From assembly GCF_001570905.1 (NCBI RefSeq), contig NZ_BCSO01000016.1, forward strand, positions 1-37,601: a stretch of 37,601 nucleotides of DNA, written 5' to 3'. The notes under the pieces were generated by a model. That model worked only from the letters and a program-made list of their open reading frames with translations, made no database searches and was not told where the DNA came from. This DNA comes from [Zimmermannella] alba NBRC 15616 (lineage in GTDB: Bacteria; Actinomycetota; Actinomycetes; Actinomycetales; Microbacteriaceae). The translations under genes and the position numbers were made by a program. Shown piece by piece: positions 16,965 to 25,595 of the stretch (position 1 is the stretch's first letter; each line of letters begins with the position of its first letter).

Positions 16965-18842
16965 ATGAGCGAAGAGACCACGGCACCCGCCGAGGAGACG
17001 ACGACCACCGAGACCACGGCACCGGTTGAAGAGACCACGGCGCCCGCGGAGGCTCCGGTCGAGGACGCACCCGTGAACGAGGCTCCGGCCGAGGAAGCTC
17101 CGGCTGAAGAGGCTCCGGCTGAGGAAGCGCCCGCTGAGGCTCCGGTTGACGAGGCACCTGCTGAAGAGGCTCCGGCTGAAGAGGCTCCGGTTGACGAGGC
17201 ATCTGCTGAAGAGGCTCCGGCTGAAGAGGCTCCGGCTGAAGAGGCGCCCGCCGAGGAAGCTCCGGCTGAGGCTCCGGCCGAGGAGGCTCCCGCTGAGGAA
17301 GCCCCGGTCGAGGCTCCCGCCGAGGAATCGACCACCGAGTGGTACTCGGACGAGGACTCGACCTCCTACGACACCGATGGCGACGGCATCGATGACACCG
17401 CAGAGTTCGACACGGACGGCGACGGTGTTTTTGACACGGTTGGTGTCGACACCGATGGCGACGGCGTCTACGAAGAGGTGCCAGCCGAGGGCGAAGCGCC
17501 CGCTGAGGACGCGCCTGCTGAAGAGGCCCCGGCTGAGGAAGCCCCCGCAGAATCGAGCGCGGGTGGTTGGACCCTCGACGAAGCTGGCTACTCGTACGAC
17601 ACCGACGGCGATGGCATTGACGATGCGGCCGGATTCGACGCAGACGGCGACGGCATTTACGAAACGTACGCCTCGGACAAGGACGGCGACGGGATTTTCG
17701 AACCCGCAGGCGGCACCTCGAGCCAGGAAACTCCGGCCGAGGAAGCACCTGCAGACGAGACCCCCACCGAGTCCACCCCCGGGGAAGAGTTCCCAGCAGA
17801 ATTCCACGACAACAACGGCGATGGTGTCGCTGACGCGGCTGACATCGACACGGATGGCGACGGCGTGGCTGACACCCACGTGACCGACGAGGACGGCGAT
17901 GGCGTGTTCACCGCCGAAGACGGCACCGAGTACACCGTTCCCGGCTCCGAAACTCCGGTGGCTGACGACACGACGGAAGACACGACCGACGGCTTCACCC
18001 CGCCGAAGAACGACAACCCGATCGGCGAAGTCGGTCCTGTGACCACCGACTCGGGTGAGTTCATGGGCGAAACGATGGACATGTCGGGCGACGGCGTTGC
18101 TGACAAGGCCTTCATCGACACCGACAACGACGGCTGGAATGACACCTGGGTCTACGACAAGAACCAGGACGGCGTCTTCACCGAGGCTGAGGCGAACGAC
18201 GACTTTATCTACGAGCCGAAGCCGGGTGAGGGCGACTCGAACGAGCAGCCGACTGAGCCCGCTCCTTCGGAGCCGGCCCCCACGCCGGAAGCTGGCACCG
18301 GCGAGTTCATGACCTACCCGGGCTACTCGGTCGACACCGACGGTGACGGCATCGCCGACGTGGCCTACGTCGACACCGACGGTGACGGCATCCGCGAGTC
18401 GATGGCCGACGACGTGAACGGTGACGGCATCTTCGAGTGGGACACCCTCCGCCCGGCCGACAACCTCGGCACCGGCGCGCACGGCGACGGCGAAGGCAGC
18501 GGCCAGAACCAGGACGGCACGACCGAGGGCAACGAGGCGCAGGCCAGCTACGACGAGGTCTCCTACACCTCCGAGCCGAGCTACGCCGACCAGCTCCGTG
18601 AGGTCGACCTCACGATTGAGCCGGGTGGCGCCGAGTGGGTCGACGCGGACGGCGACGGCTACACCGAGACCTACGCCGCCGACACCGACAAGGACGGCCT
18701 CATCGACACGATCCTCGTCGACACCGACGAGAACCACACCTTCGACACGATCGTTGGCGACAACGACCGCGACGGTGACCTCGACACGGTCGGCTTTGAC
18801 CACAACGAGGACGGCCACTTCGACGAGTGGGTGACCTTCTAA
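16965..18842 (+). CDS. highly acidic DxDGDG-repeat protein with EAPAE tandem repeats
   Basis: This 625-residue protein has no signal peptide, membrane helix or cysteine. Residues about 1-125 are Thr/Glu/Ala/Pro low complexity made of EAPAEEAPAE-type units. The rest holds about 20 EF-hand-like loops (DTDGDGIDD, DTDGDGVFD and similar). They come mostly in triplets spaced about 13 residues apart: near 128-165, 207-245, 283-322, 368-405 and 445-482, with a final run from about 560 to the end. The loops resemble thrombospondin type-3 and dockerin calcium loops, so Ca2+ binding is likely but unproven. Insertions like PAEGEAPAEDAPAEE separate modules. ATG at 16965 has gaaagga upstream. It may belong to an actinobacterial domain-of-unknown-function family, which I cannot confirm. 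Confidence 0.85.
   Translation: MSEETTAPAEETTTTETTAPVEETTAPAEAPVEDAPVNEAPAEEAPAEEAPAEEAPAEAPVDEAPAEEAPAEEAPVDEASAEEAPAEEAPAEEAPAEEAPAEAPAEEAPAEEAPVEAPAEESTTEWYSDEDSTSYDTDGDGIDDTAEFDTDGDGVFDTVGVDTDGDGVYEEVPAEGEAPAEDAPAEEAPAEEAPAESSAGGWTLDEAGYSYDTDGDGIDDAAGFDADGDGIYETYASDKDGDGIFEPAGGTSSQETPAEEAPADETPTESTPGEEFPAEFHDNNGDGVADAADIDTDGDGVADTHVTDEDGDGVFTAEDGTEYTVPGSETPVADDTTEDTTDGFTPPKNDNPIGEVGPVTTDSGEFMGETMDMSGDGVADKAFIDTDNDGWNDTWVYDKNQDGVFTEAEANDDFIYEPKPGEGDSNEQPTEPAPSEPAPTPEAGTGEFMTYPGYSVDTDGDGIADVAYVDTDGDGIRESMADDVNGDGIFEWDTLRPADNLGTGAHGDGEGSGQNQDGTTEGNEAQASYDEVSYTSEPSYADQLREVDLTIEPGGAEWVDADGDGYTETYAADTDKDGLIDTILVDTDENHTFDTIVGDNDRDGDLDTVGFDHNEDGHFDEWVTF
17080..17335 (+). repeat. in-frame tandem repeat encoding EAPAE units
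   Basis: Short units close to gaggctccggctgaa recur about fifteen times with point variants. They encode Pro/Glu/Ala repeats inside the acidic protein. Unit multiples keep the frame, so length variation between strains is expected. Confidence 0.8.
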
Positions 18843-18864
18843 CCACCTTCGGGAATTGATCTAG

Positions 18865-18916
18865 CACAGCAAGAGTTCGGCCCCTTTCAGTAACGAGGGG
18901 CCGAACTCTTGCTGTG
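18865..18916 (+). terminator. long hairpin terminator after acidic repeat gene
   Basis: A perfect 20-bp stem (18865-18884 with 18897-18916) encloses a 12-nt loop, 22 bp after the stop codon. There is no T-run on either side. Confidence 0.7.
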
Positions 18917-19055
18917 TATCGGGATCTTGTTTCGGCCTGTCTGAAATATGCTCGAGAATTCGTGCGAACGGGCATGTTCCCACTCCCTCATTGCAATTGA
19001 GTGACGCGAATATTTCGCCAGATAACTGCCCGCTGGGTGCCACGTGTAAATCTGG

Positions 19056-19154
19056 AAATACGTTCTGAACTGGGTTGATTTCGGTGTGCTCGATTGGTGG
19101 AGTGGAGGTGTTCGCGCATGCGGATCCAATCGAACACCGAAAATACGTGCTGAA
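19056..19154. promoter_or_regulatory. bulged inverted repeat flanked by direct repeats upstream of second DxDGDG gene
   Basis: A 17-bp stem with a 2-nt bulge (19079-19097 with 19126-19142) encloses a 28-nt loop. It is flanked by near-identical direct repeats aaatacgt[t/g]ctgaa at 19056-19069 and 19141-19154. Together they fill most of the 338-bp gap before the gene at 19181. This is too elaborate for a simple terminator; it could be an operator pair, a structured leader or a mobile-element scar. Confidence 0.5.
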
Positions 19155-19180
19155 TCGTTCGGCGCCCGAGAGGAGAAGAA

Positions 19181-19765
19181 ATGTACGACAACACGATTCC
19201 CGAGGAATTCCCGATCGAAGGCGATATTCTCGAATCGCTCGACACGAACAATGACGGCAATGTTGACCGCGACATTGTCGACCAGAACGGTGACGGCGCA
19301 GCCGACGCCATGATCGACTATGCCGAAGACGGCACCGAGCAGATCACTATCAACTTCGACCTCGATGATGACGGTGACGTTGATGGCATCTTCACGAAGC
19401 CCGAAGCGGGCGACGGCCAGTGGAAGTACGCGGAAGTCGCCGACGGCGAGGTCATCCCTGGCTCGGATGTGCCGCACGCTCCGATTGCGAACACGCACCT
19501 GGCAGAAGGCCCCCTCGGCCTCACCTCGATGGTGAACCTCAACTCGGATGGGGACGGCGTGACGCAGGTCGAACTGAAGAATGGCTCCCTTGCCGACGGC
19601 TACGACACGAACGCTGACGGCATCATCGACAAGCTCTACATCGACGTCGACGGAAACGGCGCCTTCGACGTGCTCGTCGCTGACTTCGACCACGACCAGG
19701 GCTTCGACCACATCGCCACGGATGCGGACGAGGATGGCGCGTTCGACGGCTGGCTGCCCGCCTAA
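19181..19765 (+). CDS. small acidic DxDGDG-repeat protein
   Basis: This 194-residue acidic protein has no cysteine, signal peptide or membrane helix. DxDGDG-like loops flank a central non-repeat domain (about residues 65-120, TKPEAGDGQWKY onward). N-terminal loops include LDTNNDGNVD and VDQNGDGAAD; C-terminal ones include YDTNADGIID, IDVDGNGAFD and DADEDGAFDGW. The C-terminal pattern xEDGxFDxW matches the end of the 625-residue protein (NEDGHFDEW), so the two are paralogous there. ATG at 19181 has a strong agaggag Shine-Dalgarno. Calcium binding is likely by motif; function is unknown. Confidence 0.82.
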   Translation: MYDNTIPEEFPIEGDILESLDTNNDGNVDRDIVDQNGDGAADAMIDYAEDGTEQITINFDLDDDGDVDGIFTKPEAGDGQWKYAEVADGEVIPGSDVPHAPIANTHLAEGPLGLTSMVNLNSDGDGVTQVELKNGSLADGYDTNADGIIDKLYIDVDGNGAFDVLVADFDHDQGFDHIATDADEDGAFDGWLPA

Positions 19766-19780
19766 ACGCCACACTTCGTC

Positions 19781-19810
19781 ACGGGCCCCGCTGCATCGAG
19801 CGGGGCCCGT
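19781..19810 (+). terminator. intrinsic-type hairpin after small acidic gene
   Basis: A perfect 12-bp GC-rich stem (19781-19792 with 19799-19810) with a 6-nt loop lies 15 bp after the stop and just before the trpE(G) promoter. Confidence 0.75.
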
Positions 19811-19821
19811 TGTCGTCCCCG

Positions 19822-19836
19822 TACGCTGGTGGCGTG
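19822..19836 (+). promoter_or_regulatory. -10 box for leaderless trpE(G)
   Basis: TACGCT (19822-19827) is followed by 6 nt and GTG at 19834. It directly follows the preceding terminator hairpin. Confidence 0.55.
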
Positions 19837-21982
19837 CTGACTGTGACCGCCCAACGATGTGCTGCAAGCCCCATCGACCTCGACGACATCCGTGCCGCGC
19901 TCGACGAACGAGCCGGCATCATCCTGGCCTCCGGTGTTGACTACCCAGGCCGCTACACCCGATGGGACATCGGCTTCGTTGACCCCATCCTGCGCATCGA
20001 CGGACGTGGCTTCGAGGTTGAACTCACGGCGCTCCAAGTGCAAGGGGAGATCCCGCTGGCGGCCTTCCGTGCCGCGCTCAGTGCTGTGGAAGGTGTCACG
20101 ATCGTCGACGATACGTCACGCGTTCTGCGCTTCTCCGTGGCGAATGAGAAGGATGCTGCGATCCCGGAAGAGCAGCGCACCCGCCGCCGCTCAAGCTTCA
20201 CCGTGCTGCGGAGCCTCCTGGCGGAGCTGCCACCGCATCCCTACCTCGGGTTCTATGGCGCCTTCGGCTACGACCTGGTCCGCCAAATTGAAGCACTGCC
20301 AGACCCGGATGGCGGCGAGCAGCGAGACCTCGCGCTGTATCTGCCCGCATCGCTCACCGTCGTAGACCGTGCGCGGGGCGATGCCGAACGGCACGACTTC
20401 GTATTCGAGTACCAGGGGCGCTCGACGGGTGACATCCCAGCCGAAACGGTTCGAGGCCCCTACCGGCCCGCCCCCGAGGGCACCGCGCCAAGCCGCGACC
20501 ACGAGCCGGGGGAGTACGCGGAGCTCGTCCGCCGAGCCAAGCCTTCGTTCGCGCGCGGCGACCTCTTCGAAGTCGTCCCCGGGCAATCCTTCCGTGCGCC
20601 GCTCGCTGCGACGCCCTCTGTCGTGTTCGAGCACCTGACGCTCCACAACCCGGCGCCCTACGCGGCCCTCATGAACCTCGGCCTCAACGAATTTGTCATC
20701 TCAGCGAGCCCGGAAATGTTCGTGCGCGTCCAGGGCCGCCACGTGGAAACCGTGCCGATCTCGGGCACGATCGCCCGCGGCAAGGATGCCCTCGAAGACG
20801 CCGACCGCATCCGAGAGCTCCTCAACTCCGAAAAAGACCGCTCCGAACTCACCATGTGCACCGACGTCGACCGCAACGACAAGTCGCGCGTATGCGAGCC
20901 AGGGTCGGTGCGAATCGCGGGCCGCCGCCAGATTGAGCTGTATTCGAAGGTTATCCACACCGTCGACCACGTGACCGGTACACTCCGCGAAGAGTTCGAC
21001 GGGCTCGACGCCTTCGCCACCCACATGTGGGCGGTGACCGTCACCGGTGCCCCCAAGATTTGGGCCATGCGGTTCATTGCCGAGCATGAGCGGAGCCCCC
21101 GCAGCTGGTACGCGGGGGGCGCTCGGTGCACTTCTCTCGGACGGCTCAGTGAACACGGGCCTCACGATCCGGACCGCGATCGTGCGCGGCGGCGTCGCAG
21201 AAGTCCGGGCAGGCGGCACCCTGCTCATGGACTCAGACCCCGACGCCGAAGAGCGCGAGACCGAAATGAAAGCCTCGGCACTACTCGAAGCGATTGCGGC
21301 GACGCCAGCATCCATTGCGCGAGACCGTGCCGCGCTTGCGGGTGGGCATGCGCCGGCTGCGCGTTCGACGGGCGCGGGCCGGCGGGTGCTCATGCTCGAC
21401 CACGAGGACTCCTTCTCGCAGATGCTCGCGGGGTACCTGCGTGAGACCGGGGCTGATGTACGCACGCTGCGTGCCCCGCTCGGCGGCATCAGCAGTGACG
21501 TGCTCTCGGCCTCGCTTGATGCCTTCGAGCCGCACCTTGTCGTCATGTCACCGGGACCGGGAAGCCCGAGCGACTTCCGCGACGCCGAGACGCTCCGTGA
21601 GCTCGACGCGCGCGGTGTTGCCGTCTTCGGTGTGTGTCTCGGACAGCAGGCCATTGGCGAGTACTTCGGCGGCACGCTTAGCCAGCTCGACTATCCGCTG
21701 CATGGCAAGGAACGCGAGGCCGTGCTCGTGGAGTCCGGCTTCCTGACGGGCCTCCCGGAGCGATTCGAGACCGGCCGCTACCACTCGCTCTACATTGACC
21801 CGGCGACGTTCCCTGCCGACCTCATGCTTGTCGCGAGTGACGATGACGGCATCCCGATGGCGATTCAGCACCGCACGAAGCCGTTCTACGCGGTGCAGTT
21901 CCACCCGGAATCGCTCATGACCCTGCGCGACGACACCGGGCGCACCATTATCGACCGGGTGCTTGCGATGCTCGACGACTGA
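19834..21982 (+). pseudogene. trpE: anthranilate synthase TrpE(G) fusion, frameshifted
   Basis: The two reading frames together encode one chorismate-to-anthranilate enzyme with TrpE and glutaminase (TrpG) parts fused. Frame one runs 19834 to about 21119: YPGRYTRWDIGFVDP, GLYGAFGYDL-like FYGAFGYDLVRQ, SASPEMFVRV, PISGTIARG and the chorismate-binding DRNDKSRVCEPGS. Frame two resumes near 21112 and carries GALLSDGSVNTGLTIRTAIV, then the class I amidotransferase with nucleophile GVCLGQQ, and FHPES with His and Glu. The break is a run of six G at 21114-21119; five G would restore SWYAGALGALLSDG. The sequence is closest to the alphaproteobacterial TrpE(G) type. It is either a real inactivating or phase-variable indel or a sequencing error; all other motifs are intact. 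With five G the product would be about 715 residues. Confidence 0.88.
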
Positions 21983-21992
21983 GCGTGCACAA

Positions 21993-22049
21993 ATGGCAGT
22001 ATTTGGGGCTTCGAGGCGTGGTGCGCCTCGAAGCCCCAAATACTGCCAT
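21993..22049. terminator. 57-bp near-perfect hairpin between convergent trpE(G) and purU
   Basis: A perfect 26-bp stem (21993-22018 with 22024-22049) encloses a 5-nt loop. It fits a bidirectional terminator at the convergent junction, though no T-run is present. Its length matches the 60-bp palindromes elsewhere, but its sequence is unrelated. Confidence 0.75.
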
Positions 22050-22079
22050 CAACGCACAACGCCAACGGCAATGCTGCGG

Positions 22080-22979
22080 CTAGCGAAAGATGATCGTCCG
22101 GTTGCCGTCGAGCAGCACACGGCGCTCCGAGAACCACTTCACGGCCTGTGTAAGGCTCAGCGACTCCTGGTCTTCACCGATTGCCATGAGCTGCTGCGGC
22201 GTGCGCGTGTGGTCGACGCGAACCACGTTCTGCTCGATGATCGGACCTTCGTCGAGATCGCTCGTGACGAAGTGAGCGGTCGCACCGATGAGCTTCACAC
22301 CGCGCGCGTGCGCCTGACGGTACGGATTCGCGCCCTTGAAACCAGGGAGGAACGAGTGGTGGATGTTGATCGCGCGGCCAGCGAGTGCGTCACACAGCTC
22401 GGGGGAGAGGATCCGCATGTAGCGCGCGAGGATGACGAGATCGATCTGCTCCTCGTCAACGATCTCGAGCACGCGGCGCTCAAACGCGTCCTTCTCCTCG
22501 GGCGAGTTGATCGCCTGGTGCTCGAATGGGATGCCGTAGAACGCGGCCATATTCTCGAGCACCGCGTGGTTCGCCATGATGCGTGGCACCTCAATGTTGA
22601 GGTGGCCGGAACGCTGCCGGTACAGGAGATCGTTCACGCAGTGCCCCGCCTTCGTAGCGAGGATAAGCGCGCGTGTCGGCTTGGAGCCGACGACGAGCTC
22701 AATGCGTGCTTCGTAGCGAGCGGCGACGGGTGCGAGGGCCGCGTCGATGACCGAACGCTCCGCCTCGGTGCGGAACTCGATGCGCATGAAAAAGCGGTCC
22801 GTGTCAGTGGAGGAGAACTGCTGCAGTTCGAGGATGTTGCCCTCAACCTCGACGATCGATCCCGTCACGGAGTTCACGATTCCAGGACGGTCGGAGCACT
22901 GGAGGGTGAGGATCCACCGCTCGTCGGTGCGTTCAGTCGGGATGCCGCCGGTGAGAAGGGTTTGCGCTCGTTCAGTCAC
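22080..22979 (-). CDS. purU: formyltetrahydrofolate deformylase
   Basis: PurU hydrolyses 10-formyl-THF to formate and THF, balancing the folate one-carbon pool. The 299 residues comprise an N-terminal ACT regulatory domain (WILTLQCSDRPGIVNSVTG) and a C-terminal formyltransferase-fold domain. The active-site string is INIHHSFLPGFKGANPY, followed by GATAHFVTSDLDEGPIIEQ (catalytic Asp). The ACT domain in related enzymes responds to glycine and methionine. The GTG at 22979 is 7 nt after a TAGGCT -10 box, so the message is probably leaderless. It is convergent with trpE(G). Confidence 0.95.
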   Translation of the reverse strand: MTERAQTLLTGGIPTERTDERWILTLQCSDRPGIVNSVTGSIVEVEGNILELQQFSSTDTDRFFMRIEFRTEAERSVIDAALAPVAARYEARIELVVGSKPTRALILATKAGHCVNDLLYRQRSGHLNIEVPRIMANHAVLENMAAFYGIPFEHQAINSPEEKDAFERRVLEIVDEEQIDLVILARYMRILSPELCDALAGRAINIHHSFLPGFKGANPYRQAHARGVKLIGATAHFVTSDLDEGPIIEQNVVRVDHTRTPQQLMAIGEDQESLSLTQAVKWFSERRVLLDGNRTIIFR

Positions 22980-22992
22980 CCGCCCAAGCCTA
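22977..22992 (-). promoter_or_regulatory. -10 box for leaderless purU
   Basis: On the minus strand TAGGCT (22992-22987) is followed by 7 nt and the GTG start at 22979. Confidence 0.5.
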
Positions 22993-23087
22993 GCCGCGTG
23001 ACGCTGAAGCCTGCGGATTCACGGACCTGCGCGTTCGCGGAGCGCGAGCGAACTGTCTTATCCCGTGCCATTGTTTGGTGCGCCAAC

Positions 23088-23093
23088 TACACT
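23088..23093 (+). promoter_or_regulatory. -10 box for MFS transporter
   Basis: TACACT at 23088-23093 predicts a transcription start near 23100. That is downstream of the in-frame ATG at 23096, so translation must start later; the GTG at 23162 fits. Confidence 0.45.
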
Positions 23094-23161
23094 CGATGCG
23101 GCTGGGCGACCCGCCTTGCCCCCGACGTGCCGGCGAGCACGCAGTCGAACCGAAAGTTCTC

Positions 23162-24460
23162 GTGACCGACGCAAGCACCGCCAATTCGAACCGCACCAAG
23201 CTGCCCTTGGCCGCACTCATCGCACTCTCGTGCTCGACATTCTTGTCGGTCACGATCGAAATGCTCCCGACGGGCCTCATGCATTACATGGCGCCAGATC
23301 TCGGTGTCACAGAGGCGCAGATCGGGTACCTCATGACGATGTACGCAGCGTGTGTGGTCGTCACGAGTACGCCGCTCACGCACTGGCTCCGCAACGTCCC
23401 GAGGCATGTTCTCCTGATCGGCGTCATGATCGTGTTCGGTATTGGTTCGTTGGGTACGGCGCTGGCACCGAATTATCCGCTCATTGTTGCGAGCCGTCTC
23501 GTTGCTGGTGTCGCGCACGGTGTGTTTTGGGCGAGCGTTGCCGGTTACACCTCGCTCATCGTGCCGAAGGATCAACTCGCGAAGGGCATCTCCATCACGC
23601 TCGGTGGCGGCTCCACTGCGTTCGTGCTCGGCGTGCCGCTCGGAACGTTCCTTGGGCAGATGCTCGGGTGGCGGATGGCATTTGCGGTCGTCGTGGCGCT
23701 GGGTTTCCTTGTCGCTGCGATCCTTTGGAAGCTGCTGCCGCGCGTGGACCATCTGTCGGACGAGTTTCACACGTCCCCGATCGAGGTGGTTGCGGCACCG
23801 ACTGGTCCGGGTGCGATCGAACAAGAGTTTTCACCAAAGCGTCGTCGCTTTGTGGTGCGCCCAAAGTCGATGCCAGCTGTCGCGCTGGTGAGTACGCTCA
23901 CGGGCATCACGATGTTCTCCCAGTACGCGTTCTATTCCTATGTCTCGCCGTTCGCCACCGGGGTGATTCAGATCCCGGAGACCTACCTCGCGGTTGCGCT
24001 GTTTTCGTATGGTCTGCTCTCGGCGGTCGCGACGGGGGCATCGGGGTTCTTGTTTGGGCAGCGAACGAAGCTCGGCATCGTCACCAATCTTGGCCTTTGC
24101 GTCGTCGTTGGCGCGATCATGCTGTGGCTTGCGCCAGGCCTCCCTATCTTTGGTCTTGCTGCGCTCGCGGTGTGGGGGATGGCGATGGGGTTCTTGCCGC
24201 CGCTGTTGCAGTCGAGCATTCTGATGGTTGCGCCGAGTAAATTCCGCGATCTCTCGACTGCGATCTACTCGAGCGCTTTCAACATTGGTATCGGTGGCGG
24301 CGCGCTCGTGGGTGGGCTCATGCTCACGCACCTCGGCATCATGTCGTTGCCGACGTTCTTCCTGAGCGGGATGGCAATCGCCCTCGTCGTCGCGCTCGCG
24401 GCCGGCCGGATGCTCGAGGCCGGGCGGGCACGCGTCGCGGATGGCGCTACCGGGAGCTAG
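23162..24460 (+). CDS. MFS transporter, DHA1-like drug or metabolite exporter
   Basis: This 432-residue, 12-helix major facilitator protein exports small molecules by proton exchange. The N-terminal half has LSVTIEMLPTGLMHYMAPDL and the motif-C-like region GVFWASVAGYTSLIVPKDQL. A charged central loop lies around residues 200-235. The C-terminal half includes YGLLSAVATGASGFLFGQR and SSAFNIGIGGGALVGGL. These features resemble AraJ/NepI/YdhP-type members; the substrate is unknown. GTG at 23162 is chosen from the -10 box position and because the conserved protein begins about there; in-frame starts at 23075 and 23096 are upstream of or at the predicted transcript start. Confidence 0.88.
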   Translation: MTDASTANSNRTKLPLAALIALSCSTFLSVTIEMLPTGLMHYMAPDLGVTEAQIGYLMTMYAACVVVTSTPLTHWLRNVPRHVLLIGVMIVFGIGSLGTALAPNYPLIVASRLVAGVAHGVFWASVAGYTSLIVPKDQLAKGISITLGGGSTAFVLGVPLGTFLGQMLGWRMAFAVVVALGFLVAAILWKLLPRVDHLSDEFHTSPIEVVAAPTGPGAIEQEFSPKRRRFVVRPKSMPAVALVSTLTGITMFSQYAFYSYVSPFATGVIQIPETYLAVALFSYGLLSAVATGASGFLFGQRTKLGIVTNLGLCVVVGAIMLWLAPGLPIFGLAALAVWGMAMGFLPPLLQSSILMVAPSKFRDLSTAIYSSAFNIGIGGGALVGGLMLTHLGIMSLPTFFLSGMAIALVVALAAGRMLEAGRARVADGATGS

Positions 24461-24513
24461 TCGGTGCTCGCTAGACCCCACACGAGGTCGATTGTCGGCG
24501 TGCCGTCGTCCGA

Positions 24514-25477
24514 TCACGCAATCTGGACGCGCATCGCGTTCTGATAGATCGGGACGGTGGTCGAGCTTCCGTCGACATTCTCGACATGGGCGCTGCCTCC
24601 GCTGAGTTCTGCACTGTGGAGCGACGTGATCGTGAGCGTCGGTTGCTCGGTGACTTCGACTGACAAGGCGAACTTGATGGTCTCGTTGTGAGACCACAGC
24701 TGACACGAGCGCGAGTTCGTGGCAGCGTGTTCTTCGCAGTTGCGTTGCTTGTCGGCAAAGCTTGTCTAGACCGCATCGGTGAAGTCGCGCATTGGGTGTG
24801 CTCGTCACGGTGAGGATCCGGTGGTCGGGCAGCGCCTCGAACTTGTCGCTATTCAGCAAGCCGGGGAGCAGGGTGACAGTGCTCGGTTCCGTGTGCGGGT
24901 CATTCCATGCAGATTGGGGCCGTTCGATGGGGTGTACGCCAGCATGTACGAAGACATCGTGCGCTGGGGCCAGAACGTCGCGTCTCGAGCTTCTGAATTT
25001 GCAAGCTCTGTGCGCACGCTGCCGATCGTAAGGTAGTCACCGACATCACTGGAGACCGTGACATCGCCACTTAACTGCTCGCTCGTCCGCATGAGCTGCC
25101 AGCGGTCGTTCTCGAGTGCCACGGTGATGACGTGCTCGTGCGTGGCCCCCGCCAACGAGACGGTGACGGGCACATTGATGACCTTATCGCCTGGATGTTC
25201 CGCCTCACGCTTGCCCATCGCTACGATCGTGATGCGTTCCACCGCATTCGCGAGCATGTCGTTGGCTCGCTGCCACGTCGACTGTTCGCTTGCGGCGTCC
25301 GGAACAAACTCGGATGCTCGCGACGAGCGCCAGTATCGCCCCGAGCACGATGAGGCTGGCACGCAAGCGTGTTCGCTGATACCGGCGCTCCGCCTGCTTC
25401 TCGAATCACTCGAGCTCGCGCTCGTCGGTCTCCTCACCCAGCGCTGCGGCGCGCTCGGCCTTAAGCTCTGCTCCCAT
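24514..25477 (-). pseudogene. decayed membrane-anchored extracytoplasmic protein, relative of the upstream gene
   Basis: Coding traces run in all three minus-strand frames. They start with MGAELKAERAAALGEETDE, then a TGA, then a membrane helix (ASLIVLGAILALVAS). After a frameshift come ERITIVAMGKREAEHPGDKV and HEHVITVALENDRWQLM. After another comes TVTLLPGLLNSDKFEALPDH. The last frame carries a TAG and ends with SFADKQRNCEEHAATNSRS and VPIYQNAMRVQIA before the TGA at 24514. Order, spacing and the Cys-bearing C-terminus mirror the intact gene at 25596-26597, so this is probably a tandem homologue that has lost function through at least two stops and several frameshifts. Confidence 0.75.
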
Positions 25478-25595
25478 GTCACGAACGCTATGCCTGCTGG
25501 GGCGTTCGTCATCATCGCACGGGGTGATGGCAGCTCCGACCGGGAGGGGGTCAGCGCCCCAAGCGTAGAACTCTGGTCGGAACGATCTCGCACAG

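Noticed and set aside
17080-17335. CRISPR-like array
   Set aside because: The repeats are contiguous, coding and 15 nt long, with no unique spacers and no cas genes nearby.
16782-18818. Long 678-codon open frame on the minus strand opposite the DxDGDG gene
   Set aside because: It mirrors the low-complexity plus-strand repeats (Val/Gly/Ser/Arg repeats only), has no start signal, and the plus strand has a Shine-Dalgarno, terminator and family-like motifs.
16965-19765. Dockerin-cohesin (cellulosome-type) system
   Set aside because: The loops resemble dockerin half-EF hands, but no paired F-helix pattern, cohesin or glycosidase is present and signal peptides are absent.
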